Source: Erinaceus europaeus
Lineage: Eukaryota > Chordata > Mammalia > Eulipotyphla > Erinaceidae
DNA: 64,000 nucleotides
Assembly: GCF_950295315.1 (NCBI RefSeq)
Contig: NC_080170.1
Coordinates: 100,211,632 to 100,275,631 of the forward strand
Direction: 5' to 3'
The position numbers and the translations under genes are program-made. A model generated the notes under the pieces. The model saw only the letters and a program-made list of their open reading frames with translations. It did no database searches and was not told the DNA's origin. This document shows, in pieces, positions 47,886-59,235 of this stretch. Position 1 is the first letter of the stretch, and each line of letters begins with the position of its first letter.

Positions 47886-49382
47886 ATTCAATATACTATG
47901 ACTCCAGAAACAACATTCAAGTATTATGTGGCACTGCCTTCCAGAAAACAATCCTTATAACACTAAATCAAATGGAAACTTTGCAATTATTTGGTAAATT
48001 GATTAATATTGTTTATTCTGCATTCATTTATCAAAATTATTGAATGCTTACAAGTGCCTGATACCATCCCTGGGGGTTGTGCAACTGCAATTAGGAGAAA
48101 ATTTGATCTGGATAGACTTGCATTCTAGAGAGGAGATTGAAGAAAACAATATATAAAAATAGTTAGAAAGTAAATATATTTGTGAAGTGTTCTGGAGAAA
48201 AGTAAAGCAAATAGAATGATAAAAACATCTGAAGGTGGAGAAGAGGGAGTGTTGAAATTTTAAATGAGGAAGTAAGAAATGTATAATCAATCCATGTAAG
48301 TGAGACTTGCGGGAATTTAAAAACTTTGCTATGAATTACCATATCTATGTGCCTTTAATCTGTACTTTCTGTACTTATGTTTCTTTCTTTTTTTCTACAT
48401 AGGCATTTTACAAATAAAATAGAATTCTAGTGCATAAATTATTCTCTGGAAATGACTTGGACACTTTCAACAGCTGCATTAACCTTTTCAGATGAATAAA
48501 GGTGGCTCTTAGTGCCCAAGAAAAGTAATTTATTAAATAGCACCCCCTGTGACCTGCAAAAAAAGTGAACACATTCAAAAGTGCCTTTATCTACTCTCAA
48601 GCAATAACTTTTGCAGAAACAAATGGGTGCAACAATTTATCAAAGTTTCATACTGCTTTAATTGCACTTCTTTCATATAGGTCAGACTCTCTGATACTGT
48701 TCTAGTTAGGAAGGAAAACTAGAAATTGAAATGCAAACCAAACATCATTCCCCCCAAATGTTTATTGCACATTAAACCGATTATTTTGGTATATACATTC
48801 ACAGAAATATGAGTGACATCTTTGGCACATGTGGCCTCCACAATATTGTTTTTCTTTGTCCTCCTTTGCATGTATCAGGCAGCTCCTTTGAATAGGTGGT
48901 TATCTCTAGAGGGAACTGAGACTCATTCCTAGGACTTGTACAGGATGCATGCAATTCTACTAAAAAAAAAAAAGACTAAAAATAATTCATTAAGTTTTAG
49001 ATGACTAGGAATTATCTAAAGGCTTCCCAGGAATAGGGAAGGAAAAAGAAACATGGGCAATTTAGCAAAGTAAAAGAAATAAAGAAATAAAGCTCTATTC
49101 AAGTCTCTAAAGCAACTAATGGGACCCACTTAAGTGCAGATGAGCAACTGAAGTTGTGTAGGTAGGCAACTGCCCTACTCAGTTAAGGTATAGTATCAAA
49201 TGGTCTTCTAAAAATAGGTTATCACCAGTTTTAAAGATCTAGAAACCATAAATATTGAATGAGAACATGTGTTTTTCTCATGGGGCTTCTTGAATGAATC
49301 TCTGAATTCCTTTTTTTTTCCTATCACATTTAAAACTTTCATCTGAAACATCCATTATAATTTACATGTATATTCCTTTTTA

Positions 49383-49527
49383 AAAATATTTTATTTTATT
49401 CATGAGAAAGACAGGAAGAGAGAGAGAAAACCAGACATCACTCTGGTACATGTGCTGCCGGAGATCGAACTTAAGACCTCATGCTCGAAAGTCCAAAGCT
49501 TTATCACTGCACCACCTCCCAGACCAC
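49383..49527 (-). mobile_element. Minor hedgehog SINE type, antisense
   Basis: ATTTTATTCATGAGAAAGAC, GTACATGTGCTGCCGGAGAT, CGAACTTAAGACCTCATGC and CACTGCACCACCTCCCAGAC. A well-preserved partner is at 61424-61565. Confidence 0.85.
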
Positions 49528-49870
49528 TACATGTATATTCTTCAATATAGAGTCCTAACTAAACAAAGAATAAAACACACTGTGTACTTTTAGAATAATG
49601 CCTCAACGACATTAAGTAATCAAGTCAGCATTGAGACTCTAAAGATATTGATGTATACTGTAAAGAAATACGAATGCTGAAGGCTGTTCCTAAGAGAAAA
49701 ACAACTTGCCATTTTCTGTGACACAAATTGAGGATTCATTTATTCACCTTTGCCCAACGTTCTCATTTGTCTTTCTACTGAGGTCTTTCTCTAGTGATCT
49801 ATAGTATTTATCAGCATATGGTATATCAACATATGGTCTACAGTGTTTAGTTTAGAATATTTGTTTTAGT

Positions 49871-52380
49871 CCTCCACTCGTGCTGACGGCTCTATCTTAG
49901 CCGACTGGGCTTCAGCGAATGACCTCTCCCTATTATACGATCCCAAACAACCAGGCTCTTTTCACAATGCTAGATGGAATAAAGACTCGTCGCCTGACCT
50001 GTGCTGGATTAGCTCAGTCAATGGCCAAGCCTTTCCCGCTACGAGACAAGTTCTCAAGGACTTCCCGCACAATCATCACCGCACAGCTATCATCCACATT
50101 GGTCTCCAGCTCCAACTGATTCTGTGCTCGGAGAAACTAAGATGGAACTTTCGGAAAGCAAACTGGCGTCTGTTCAGTGATCTTACCAATTAATCTATTC
50201 CTGCAATTCCAATTAACTCTATCCCCTCTGAAGATTCCTACAGGCGCTTCTGCCAAGCCATCTACAAAGCAGCTTCCAAAGCTATTCCTCATGGGAGACA
50301 TGCTAACTATACACCTTGTCTTGATGCTGAATGCGAGCAACTACTAAAGCAGTATGATGAGTCGGGCGACCCAGATGTGGCCGACCATCTCATTGCCTCC
50401 CTGGATGCAGCACGCCAAGCCCGCTGGCAACAACTCACGGAAAGTCTGAACTTCACCCACTCAAGTAGGAAGGCCTGGAAGCTTCTTCATAGTCTGGGTG
50501 CCGGTAGCCAACCCCCTCCCGTCTCCCATCCTCCCGTATCTCCAAACTCAGTGGCCAGTCACCTAACTCAAGTTGGACATGCTAAGATTGACCCAGTCTG
50601 GAAAAGAGAAATTTCCCATGAGTGGTCATCCCACTTCCGTTTATCTTGTCCATCTCCAAAACTCTCTCCCTTTACACTGTCTGAACTGGAAGACGCTTTG
50701 AAGAGGGTTAAACCGGGAACGGTTGCTGGCTATGATAACATCACCCCAGAACTCATTCTTAACTTGGGCCCCGCGGCAAAGAAGTGGCTCACTACATTCC
50801 TGTCCCACATCTTGGAATCCAAATCTATGCCCAAAATTTGGCGTCGTGCCAAGATAATAGCAGTTTTGAAACCAAAGAAAGACCCAACACTGGCCGCCAG
50901 CTATAGACCAATCTCTCTCCTCTCCGTGTGTTACAAACTCCTTGAGAGGCTGCTTCTGTCACGAATTTCTCCTCCTACAGAGAAATTCCTATCACCTGCC
51001 CAAGCTGGAAGATCTACCTGCGAACAAGTCCTGGCCCTCTCAACTTACATTGAAAATGGATTCCAGAAGAATTTAAAGACAGATGCTGTCTTTGTTGATC
51101 TCACAGCAGCCTATGACACGGTCTGGCACCGTGGTCTCCTAGTCAAGATCTCAAGATGCCTGCCTCCATGGGTGGTCAACACTATATCGTTTCTTCTCCA
51201 AAACAAAATATTCCGGGTGCATCTGGGTGACAAGTCTAGCAGATGGAGACTTGTCTCAAGTGGCCTCCCCCAGGGCTCTGTTCTGGCTCCTACGCTATTT
51301 AATATTTACATCAATGACCTCCCAGAAACTTCTTCAAGGAAGTTCATCTACGCCGATGACATCTGCTGTGCAACTCAGGCAACCGAGTTCAACATCCTCG
51401 AGGAAACACTCACGAAAGACATGTCTCTGATATCTGATTACTGTAAAAAATGGTGACTAATCCCTAGCACTGCAAAAACGATATCATCTGTTTTCCATCT
51501 ACACCATGCCTCGGCCTTGCGTGAGCTTAATGTGCAGCTTGGCGATACGAGAATCCGGCATGAAGCCCAGCCAGTCTATCTTGGCGTTACTCTAGATCGC
51601 ACTCTGTCATTCCACCAACATCTCATAAAAACTGCAGCAAAGGTGGGCGCGAGGAATCACATCATTGCAAGACTGGCCAGCTCCTCATGGGGCGCGAGCA
51701 CTTCCACACTACGATCATCATTTCTGGCATTATGCTATTCCACTGCAGAATACTGTGCCCCAGTATGGTTCTGTAGCCCCCATGTCCACTTGGTCAATTC
51801 CAAATTATATTCCTCCATGAGGATAATTTCTGGAACCATCCGTTCTACCCCGGTTCCATGGCTGCCAGTTCTTAGCAACATCGCCCCGCCAGATATTCGT
51901 TGGGATGCGACATCATCTAAGTTCACTTCCCACGTCTACGCTCAACCGGACCTGCCAATATACGCGGATATCTTCGCCCACCCTATCCAACGCTTGACGT
52001 CTTGTCACCCAATCTGGTCTCCTACGCCTACACTAAACTTCTCTGTTCCAGACTCTTTGAAACAGAGTTGGCAGTCAGCTGAGGTAAAGAACAAACACCT
52101 CATCACAGACCCCTGCAAGCGTCAACCTGGCTTTGACCTATCATGTTATGATTGGGCCCTCCTCAATCGCTATGAACAGGCCATGGCCGGTGCGCAGCTA
52201 TGTTCCATCGCTGGGGAGCCAGAGACGACCTGAACTGCCCCTGCAGCTACAGACAGACTATGACCCACATAGTCAACGACTGCCACCTCTCCAGATTCAA
52301 AGGAGGTCTCGAAACTTTACATCAGGCTCAACCTGACGCTGTTAACTGGCTACGGGAAGGGCAAACGCTAGAAGAAGAAG
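49871..52380 (+). mobile_element. Vingi-type non-LTR retrotransposon, 5'-truncated copy
   Basis: A 2.5-kb insert, visibly richer in GC than its surroundings, carrying the late part of an endonuclease, a reverse transcriptase and a zinc knuckle, and ending in a short (GAA)n tail directly after the coding sequence. Among mammals, this gene type (Ingi-related Vingi clade) is known from hedgehogs and is thought to have come by horizontal transfer. The 5' end falls inside the endonuclease, so most of that domain is missing. I found no convincing target-site duplication around this copy. The same 3' end occurs at 23496-23544. Confidence 0.93.
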
Positions 52381-52388
52381 TACCTTAA
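49873..52388 (+). pseudogene. Vingi reverse transcriptase ORF, disrupted
   Basis: One frame (codons in register with 49891) reads through the end of an AP-like endonuclease (ARWNKDSSPDLCWISS), a linker, and the reverse transcriptase: SYRPISLLS, motif A FVDLTAAYDTVWH (from 51091), SGLPQGSVLAPTLFNIYIND, and catalytic YADD at 51349-51360. Then come thumb-like text (VYLGVTLDRTLS) and TAEYCAPVW. Lesions: TAA at 50191-50193; apparent loss of a few residues where the conserved G-F-R-x-G-R-S-T block should be (only AGRSTC is left, near 51005); TGA at 51454-51456, in a CpG-decay context; and a frameshift near 52195-52200. After the shift the frame resumes with a knuckle CxCx7Hx4C at 52236-52283 and stops at 52386-52388 in flanking DNA. 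Not a host gene. The visible frame gives no RNase H domain, as expected for Vingi. Confidence 0.93.
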
Positions 52389-53280
52389 CTTTGAGGGTAA
52401 CATGAGATTGAACCAAGTCACTTTTAAAAGATTTTTCTTAATAATAATAATTATAACTCCCTAAAGAAAGTTGAGGGAGAAGTTCCAGAACCTATGAGAC
52501 TTTGGTTGTATTTCCTGATGCCTCTCCTCTCAAGCCCTTACCTTATAATAATGCTTCTGCTGACCTCAACAAAATCAGTGCAACCAGTGCCACCATACCA
52601 TGTTATGGCACCACTGACTTTTTGCCTCAGACTATATCCAGAGACGCCAAGCCAGAGATGTCAACCTTCCAACTACAGTAATTTTTTGAGAGCTTTCCTA
52701 ACAATGAGAATACCTAGTTCCACTTCAGGTACTTTCTCTAGCAAAGATAAAGATCCTAAATAAAGGCTAGGGCCCAAGGGACTGGGTAAGTGTATACAGG
52801 TATACATAAGTTAGGGCAACTCTATACTTCAAAGTAAAAGTGCTTCATAGTCCTCTGTGATTAGATTTAGAACAACTGAGCTCAGCAATTTAGTAGGAAG
52901 GCTGAAAGAGGGCACCATAAATTTTCTAATCAAATACTTATTACTTAGCCTTAGAAACTCTTCTCTCCTACTCCCTAATTTCACTTCCCTCAAACATTCT
53001 ATCTACTCAACTAATTACACAAAAGAAAGTAAGATAAATCTCTTAATCTTGTGATAGCATCTTCATTACTGTCACCCCTGGATAATTTTCAGAAGAAATA
53101 CTACATACAATTGGCCAAAAGATAAACTGGCAAAACGTATTTATCAACTAAAGGACAACTATTGTCTTTATGACAGCCTTAATTAGAATCACCAAACATT
53201 TACCAAACAAGTAAATGCAGTATAACTCAAGGTTAACTTAGAACCCACTAAAGTGCTAGGTGTATTTCCTCCCTAACTTG
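52381..53280. other. Flank of the Vingi copy, no gene seen
   Basis: AT-rich non-coding DNA. Part may belong to the unclassified repeat that is clear from about 53300 onward. No splice-bounded open frame was recognised. Confidence 0.5.
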
Positions 53281-53299
53281 AGGGCAGACTCCACAAACT

Positions 53300-54650
53300 T
53301 AGCACCTGTTTGGATACAACAAATGATACTCAACACTTTGAACAACTGGGAGAAAGCCTAAGCTGCAGAGGTAAAGAAGAGACTACAAAAGCTGGAAGAG
53401 GGCAAGAGACTGGCTCATTTAATGACAGCCTTTTTGGTCACTGCCAGGCCACCCCACCACCAGGGGCTTTAGTCAGAGAATCCTTAAATCCTCCCATAGA
53501 TTCTGTGGACCTAGATCTCTAGCAGGTCCCTTTCTCCACCATCACTCGTCACTTCCATCAAAAATGTCATAATAAGCCGTCTTGTGAACTACTGTACCCT
53601 CACTATGAATTACCAATAGTAGAGACTGCTCCACTTTCTGAAGGGAGGCTGGGTCATCCTATTGTGACATTCAAGGAAAACTGGCCCTGAAATGAGAGCA
53701 GCCTAGAATGTTCCCAGCTGTGACTATATACTGGGAAAACAGTCGGATAGGCACTCTGAGGTTATACAGGCTCCTTTGCTAAATATGAATGGGCCCTGAG
53801 TCAGATCGACATGGTAAAGAGTTAATTGTGGAAGCTACTCTCTGCCCTGATCCAGCTTTATAGCCTATTCTCAACTCTGACACCATCTCCCAGACAAAAT
53901 TTTTAGATCACTTCCAGCAAAAATTACCAAAGTCATGGGCCCCTAGAAACATACCAAAAATAGACTTCCTAGCTTCTTTTCACCCTAAAACCCCTATGTC
54001 CATCTGCTCTGTCCCTACTTTTAAGTTTTTGTTTATTTTTATTTAAGCATTTTGTCTTAATTATATCATGTTACCTTTCAGACACCACGTTGCAGTTGCA
54101 GATGCTACCATGATTTCATCCTGAATTCCTTGGGCAGAGGACCTCACCAATGTGTCCCAGAACCTCATCTCTCCAGCCCTCCCTGACTAGGGAAAGAGAT
54201 AAACAGGCTGGGGATATGGATTGACCTGCCAACATCCATGTCCAGTGGAGAAGCAATTACAGAAGCCAGAACTTCCACCTTCTGTACTTCAGAAGGAATT
54301 TTGGCCCATACTCCCAGAGTGGTAAATGTTAGGGGAAGATGACCAAAGGGCTCTGAATTCCAATTGCATCATGACTCAGAAAGATAAGGGGGGGGGGGAG
54401 AAGAAAGAAAAAGAAAAGAACAAACAAGCAACAAGAAAAAGAAAAAGGCTGTTGGAAGTAGTAGCTGTGATTTAGAAAGGAAGAGATGGCATGGCCATAA
54501 AAATATGCAAATATGTATTTGTCAACCCCTATCTGTGGTCATGGGCAAACTTCTGACGTTTCCAGTGGAGGGATTGGGGACACAGAACTATGGAATTATA
54601 CCAATTACCTTATAACTTTGTAAATCAATATTAAATCACTAATAAATTTT
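53300..54650 (+). mobile_element. Unclassified A-tailed dispersed repeat, copy 1
   Basis: Shares ordered blocks with 57215-58215: TCTGAAGGGAGGCTGG, GGAAGCTACTCTCTGCCCTG, CCAATGTGTCCCAG, GGGAAAGAGATAAACAGGCT, GAAGCAATTACAGAAGCCAG and CCATACTCCCAGAG. Ends with AATAAATTTTTTAAAA. No coding frame. Could be a LINE 3' UTR or another retroposon. Confidence 0.7.
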
Positions 54651-54654
54651 TTAA

Positions 54655-54782
54655 AAGGTGAGAGAAAGGGAAAAATAGTACAGCACTTAAACTTCCTCTG
54701 GTGTGGTAGGAGTCAGACTTGGACCTAGTTCATGCATATGAGCAAGTAAGTACACTATCCAGGTAAGTTATCCTGCCTGAAA
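54655..54782 (-). mobile_element. Hedgehog SINE fragment, antisense
   Basis: TACAGCACTTAAACTTCCTC, GGTAGGAGTCAGACTTGGAC and a diverged head CACTATCCAGGTAAGTTATC. Confidence 0.5.
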
Positions 54783-55067
54783 GTAGAAACTTTTAATATA
54801 GAAGAGGGTTTAAGAAATATAGGAACAAAAAATGTTTTGCAGCGAAGAATGAATACTTGAACTAAAGGCTTTAAACAGAGATATACTGATCATTCAAGAG
54901 CACAATGGATTAAATCCACGATTATTTGGAAGGATTATAATAATGAGAGGATAAAAATGGTAACAAAAACCTCAAATGGAATAGGAGAGAGAAAAAGCCT
55001 TAAGAAAACAACACAAGTCTATGAGAAACATCCACCTCCATTAGAAAAGTACATATCAGAACAATGG

Positions 55068-55235
55068 AGGGACTGACAAGATGGAGAGACTTAGAAGCAT
55101 ACCTGCTTTGCCATATACACAACACTGGTTTGAATCTCTAGCCCACAAGGTACCAGTGGAAGCTTCAGTGCTATGGTCTATAGTCTCTCTCTCTCTCTCT
55201 TTCTTCCCCTTCTATCTGAAAAAGTTGGGTCAGAG
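55068..55235 (+). mobile_element. Minor SINE type
   Basis: GGGACTGACAAGATGGAGAG, CATACCTGCTTTGCCATATA, CACTGGTTTGAATCTCTAGC and AAGCTTCAGTGCTATGGTCT, then (CT)n. The 157-codon frame that starts here is a chance frame through this SINE and L1. Confidence 0.6.
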
Positions 55236-55770
55236 AGTTCTGTCACTGGTTATAACAATTTTACAAGGAAAAGACAGAAAGGAACAAAAACCATATTCAA
55301 GGAATAGTGATATATATATTTCCAAGTCTGAGAAACAACAAGAACATGTATTACTGAAAAGTAGAAAACATGCAAACTCCAGAATACAAAACAATAGCCA
55401 ATATCCAGATTGTCTACTAGTGAATCCTACAAAGCTTTCAACGAATGAATACATACACTGCTCAAATTCTTCTCAAATATCAAGGAGACAGACAAAACTT
55501 CCAAAACATTCTACAAGGTCAATATACTTGGATCACCAGTGCAGAAAAGTTTAGTAAAAAAAGAAGAAAGAAAAAAAAAAAAAAAAAAGAAAGAAGGGGA
55601 GAGAAAAAGGAAGAAGAAGATAATCTACCACTACCAAGTGGTTAAACTCATTTAAGTCAAACACCATGCCTACAAAATAAAGATTAAAAACCAGAAGACC
55701 TTACAAGTAGATTCTTAAAAAGCCTTAGCAATATTTGAAACCCAATTATGGCTTTAAAAAAAAGAGAGAG
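55235..55770 (+). mobile_element. L1 ORF2 remnant, left part
   Basis: AAAGCTTTCAACGAATGAAT, CAAAACTTCCAAAACATTCT, ACAAGGTCAATATACTTGGA and, after an A-run, CTACAAAATAAAGATTAAAA are eroded ORF2 text. Confidence 0.65.
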
Positions 55771-55775
55771 AAAGA

Positions 55776-56045
55776 TGGGGGTTGGGCAGGAAATGCAGTG
55801 GGTTAAGTGCACGTGGCACGAAGCACAAGGACTGGTATAAGGATCCCAGTTCGAGCCCTGGCTCCCCACCTGCAGGGGAGTCACTTCACAAGTGGTGAAG
55901 CAGGTCTGCAGGTATCTCTCTCTCCCCCTCTCTGTCTTCCCCTCCTCTCTCCATTTATCTCTGTCCTATCCAACAACAACGACATCAACAACAATAAAAA
56001 GAGGCAACAAAAGGGAAAAATAAATAATAATAAAAAGAAGAAAGA
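55776..56045 (+). mobile_element. Hedgehog tRNA-derived SINE, young type, inside L1
   Basis: GTTGGGCAGGAAATGCAGTG, GGTTAAGTGCACGTGGCACG, CAGTTCGAGCCCTGGC, CACCTGCAGGGGAGTCAC, GTGGTGAAGCAGGTCTGCAG and GGCAACAAAAGGG. Confidence 0.94.
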
Positions 56046-56049
56046 AAAA

Positions 56050-57212
56050 AAAAGAAACCTTTTAATATAAAAAGTTTAAGAGCTATTCCTCAACATAAAA
56101 AAGGCCACATATGGCTGCCATGACTAGCATCAACTTCAATCGTGAAAAGTTGAGAACTTTCCCACTAAATTATTGAGATAGACAAGAATGTTCACTCTAA
56201 TCACTACTGTTTAACATAGTTCTGCAGTCCCCAGCACACACACACACACACAAAATAAACCAAGAAAAGATACAAAAGGAATTCAGATGGGAAGAAAAAA
56301 ATCATTGCTATTTGCAGATGACAGGATACTCTATATAGGAAATGTTAAAGGCATCAATAAAAATAAAAATAACTGTGGTAAATAATGAATAAATTCAACA
56401 AAGTCACAGAATAAAAAATACGTATACATAAATCTCCTGCATTTTTATTCACAATCAATGAGTTTCAAGAAATGGAAACTAAATGGAAATTAAAGAAACA
56501 ATTCCATTTAAAATTTCAGCAAGAAGATAAAATGCCTTGCAGTAAATATAACAGAGGAAGTGAAAGAATTTTATAACAAAAACTGTGATACAATGTTAAA
56601 AGAAATTATAAAAGACACAAATAAATGAGAAGCCACCCCACATGCACAGATGGGAATGATAGTGATAATCATTAAAATGAATACCTTCTCTGAAGCAGCT
56701 TGTACATTAAATGTAATCCCTGTCAAAATCTCTGAGACATATTTTTCAAGGAATAGAACAAATCTAAAGTTTAACACAAAAGCCCACAAATAGTTAAAGA
56801 AAATCTAAAGAGGAGAATTGGAGGCATCATGCTCTCTGACTTCAAACTGTACTCCAAATCAATAGTAATGAAAACAGTATGATATTGGAACAAAAACAAA
56901 CAGACCAATGGAAAAGAGTTCAAAAATAAAATGAGCCAGGAACATATACAATGGGTAAAAGAAAGTATCTTCAGAAAATGGCACTGTGAAAACCAGACAA
57001 CCATGTAGAAAAAAAGACACTAGAAAATCACTTAATATAATACAAAAAAGTTAACTCACAATGGAATAAAGACTTGGGTATCAGGTTGAAACCATAAGAT
57101 ATATAGAAGCAAATATAGGTTATATACAGAGTTTTATTTAAAGAGCCAGACCTAATAAATAAAAATAAAAATAAACAACTGGAAGTACATCTGTATAAAA
57201 GAGTTATACACA
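56050..57212 (+). mobile_element. L1 ORF2 remnant, right part
   Basis: Ordered, eroded ORF2 text: CTAATCACTACTGTTTAACA, ATTGCTATTTGCAGATGACA (the reverse transcriptase F-A-D-D region), AAAATTTCAGCAAGAAGATA, GCATCATGCTCTCTGACTTC, AAAACAGTATGATATTGGAA and CAATGGAATAAAGACTTGGG. No long frame survives. It joins the unclassified repeat directly. Confidence 0.9.
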
Positions 57213-57214
57213 CT

Positions 57215-58215
57215 TAAAAAATGTCAAGGGTCTTACCGGTCATCTCTATCAGGAACAACAAAATAGACCCCTTTGTGGGCCCCCATAGAACCTTGCCCTA
57301 AACTTGGATCAACAGCGGTAGAGCATGTTCCATGCTCTGAAGGGAGGCTGGACAACATACTCTATGCTACACCTGAGGAAGATGGGTCCTAATATCAGGG
57401 CAGATTGGAATGTTTCTACTCATGACCACAGAATGTGAGCTCGGATCTACAGGGATGCAGAGGTCACATAGGCTGCTAAGCTGAATATGGGGCCCAGATC
57501 ACATCAAATCGATGGGGTTTACAATCAACAATATTTAAACACTGTTTCCGTATTTGGGAGCTACTCTCTTCCCTGATTCAGCTTTCTGGTCCTTTTTCCA
57601 GCCATGACATCATCTCCCCAGACAATAACTAGGATCCACCTCCATATCAGACTTCAGGCTCAGAGGAAAAACAAACAAACAAACAAACAAAAAACTAGTA
57701 TAGCCACAGGCCCTTTGGAATATAACTAAAATATGCCTACTAGCTACCTACAGAATGGAGACATCCCCCAACTCTTCATCTGCACTATTCCAGCCTTTAG
57801 GTTCATGATTAGTCAACAATTTGTTTGGCTTTGTATGTTAATTCTCTTTTCAGCCACCAGGTTCCAGATGCTAGCATGATGCTGACCAGACTTCCCTGGA
57901 CAGACAATCCCACCTATGTGTCCTGGAGCTCCGATTCTTCAGAAAGTCACCCCACTAGGGAAAGAGAGAGGCAGACTGGGAGTATGGATCAACCTGTCAA
58001 CACCCATGTTCAGCAGGGAAGCAATTACAGAAGCCAGACCTTCCACTTCTGCATCCCACAATGACCTTGGGTCCATACTCCCAGAGAGTTAAAGAATAGG
58101 AAAGCTATCAAGGGAGGGGATGGGATACAGAGTTCTCGTAGTGGGAAATGTGTGGATTTGTATTCCTCTATCCTATGGTTTTGTCAGTGTTTCTTTTTTA
58201 TAAATAAAATTTAAA
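57215..58215 (+). mobile_element. Unclassified A-tailed dispersed repeat, copy 2
   Basis: TCTGAAGGGAGGCTGG, GGGAGCTACTCTCTTCCCTG, GCCACCAGGTTCCAGATGCT, CTATGTGTCCTGGAGCTCC, GGGAAAGAGAGAGGCAGACT, GCAATTACAGAAGCCAGACC and TCCTATGGTTTTGTCAGTGT, ending AATAAAATTTAAAAAAAG. Confidence 0.75.
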
Positions 58216-58234
58216 AAAAGAAAAGAAAAAAATT

Positions 58235-58402
58235 TCAAGGGTCAGGTAGTGACACAGCTAGTAGAATCCATGTGTTACCATTGTACAGGAACCTGTGGAT
58301 ATGGAGGGCGTTTCACAAGCAGTGAGGCAGTGCTATTGGTGTCTCCTTTTCTCCGTCTTTCTCTCACTTAACTCTCTATCAATAAAAAGAAAAAAAAAGG
58401 AG
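58235..58402 (+). mobile_element. Hedgehog SINE, older type, internally deleted
   Basis: GGGTCAGGTAGTGACACAGC, CCATGTGTTACCATTGTACA and AGCAGTGAGGCAGTGCTATT, then AATAAAAAGAAAAAAAAGG. Confidence 0.75.
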
Positions 58403-58489
58403 GAGTTTTGTCTCTGGAAAACTGTAATACAGTCAAGGGGACCCAAGTCTCAGTATCCAAAACATGTAAGTCACCTAAATGTTCATTTA

Positions 58490-58910
58490 AACATAGCTTG
58501 ATAGAGAAGTTGTAGAAGATGTAGTCAATGAACAATAAAATAGTACTCTGCCATTAAAAAGATGGCATTGTGTATTTTGCAACAAAGTAGAACCAGAAGT
58601 GATAAGCTAAGTAAAATAAGTAAAGAAATGAAAAAGAAACTACTAGATAGTTTCATTTCTATGTGGATATAAATATATAAAGCACATAAAGTTGCAAAAA
58701 TAATAAACTGACTCTTAAGACTCTATAAAGTATAGTGGGCATCAAAGGGAATATAAAGGCAAAGTGGGAGTACAGACGCTTTCTTTGGTGTAGTTGCACA
58801 GTAAATTTGGTGAACGGTGTGGTGGGAAGTATAAATACGTGCATGCATATCATAATGCTCTGAAATCTTATAATGGGTTCAATCAATAAAAAAGAATAAT
58901 TAAAGAAATA
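58490..58910 (+). mobile_element. L1 3'-end remnant
   Basis: AATAGTACTCTGCCATTAAA, AGATGGCATTGTGTATTTTG, AGCTAAGTAAAATAAGTAAA and, at the end, AATCAATAAAAAAGAATAA are eroded L1 ORF2 end and 3' UTR text. Confidence 0.7.
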
Positions 58911-59029
58911 AACAAATAAAATTATGATGTGCTGTGCCTTGCTGAGAAGTCAGTTATTGGTAGGTATATGGAAGGTAGATTACCCAAAGCCAATAGGTAA
59001 TTGGTAAATGTATTTAAAACTCTGAGCTA

Positions 59030-59235
59030 TAGAAGTTACAGAAGCCAGACCTTCTACCTTCTACACCACATAATGACCCCGGGTCCACGCTCCCAGAGGG
59101 TTAAAGAACAGGAAAGCAATCAGGGGATTGGATGGGATACAGAGTTCTGATGGTGGGAATTGTGTGGAATTGTACCCCTCTTATCCTATGGTTTTGTCAG
59201 TGTTTCCATTTTATAAATAAAATCTTAAAAAAAGA
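59030..59235 (+). mobile_element. Unclassified A-tailed dispersed repeat, copy 3 (3' end only)
   Basis: GAAGTTACAGAAGCCAGACC, GGTCCACGCTCCCAGAGGGT, GGGATACAGAGTTCTGATGG, TGTGTGGAATTGTACCCCTC and TCCTATGGTTTTGTCAGTGT, ending AATAAAATCTTAAAAAAAG. The 5'-truncated form marks it as a retroposon. Confidence 0.8.

Larger units (their letters stand above)
42714..49870. other. Upstream of ZPLD1 exon 1: intronic or 5' flanking
   Basis: Because exon 1 starts with an acceptor, at least part of this is a 5'-UTR intron. Contains SINEs, MIR relics, an L1 3' end and two 20-24 base homopolymers (T24 at 45940-45963, A20 at 47521-47540). No CpG-rich promoter is visible. Unique-looking parts: 43750-44460, 46170-46640, 46900-47320, 47890-49300. 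Confidence 0.65.

Noticed and set aside
50377..51456. Domesticated host reverse transcriptase gene
   Set aside because: Stop codons, a missing motif block and a frameshift, together with a retroposon tail and truncated 5' end, point to a dead mobile element copy.
49840..52400. Target-site duplication around the large Vingi copy
   Set aside because: The sequence after the GAA tail (TACCTTAACTTTG) has no counterpart before 49871 that I can see.
55081..55554. 157-codon frame on the plus strand
   Set aside because: It joins a minor SINE to eroded L1 sequence. No conserved domain.
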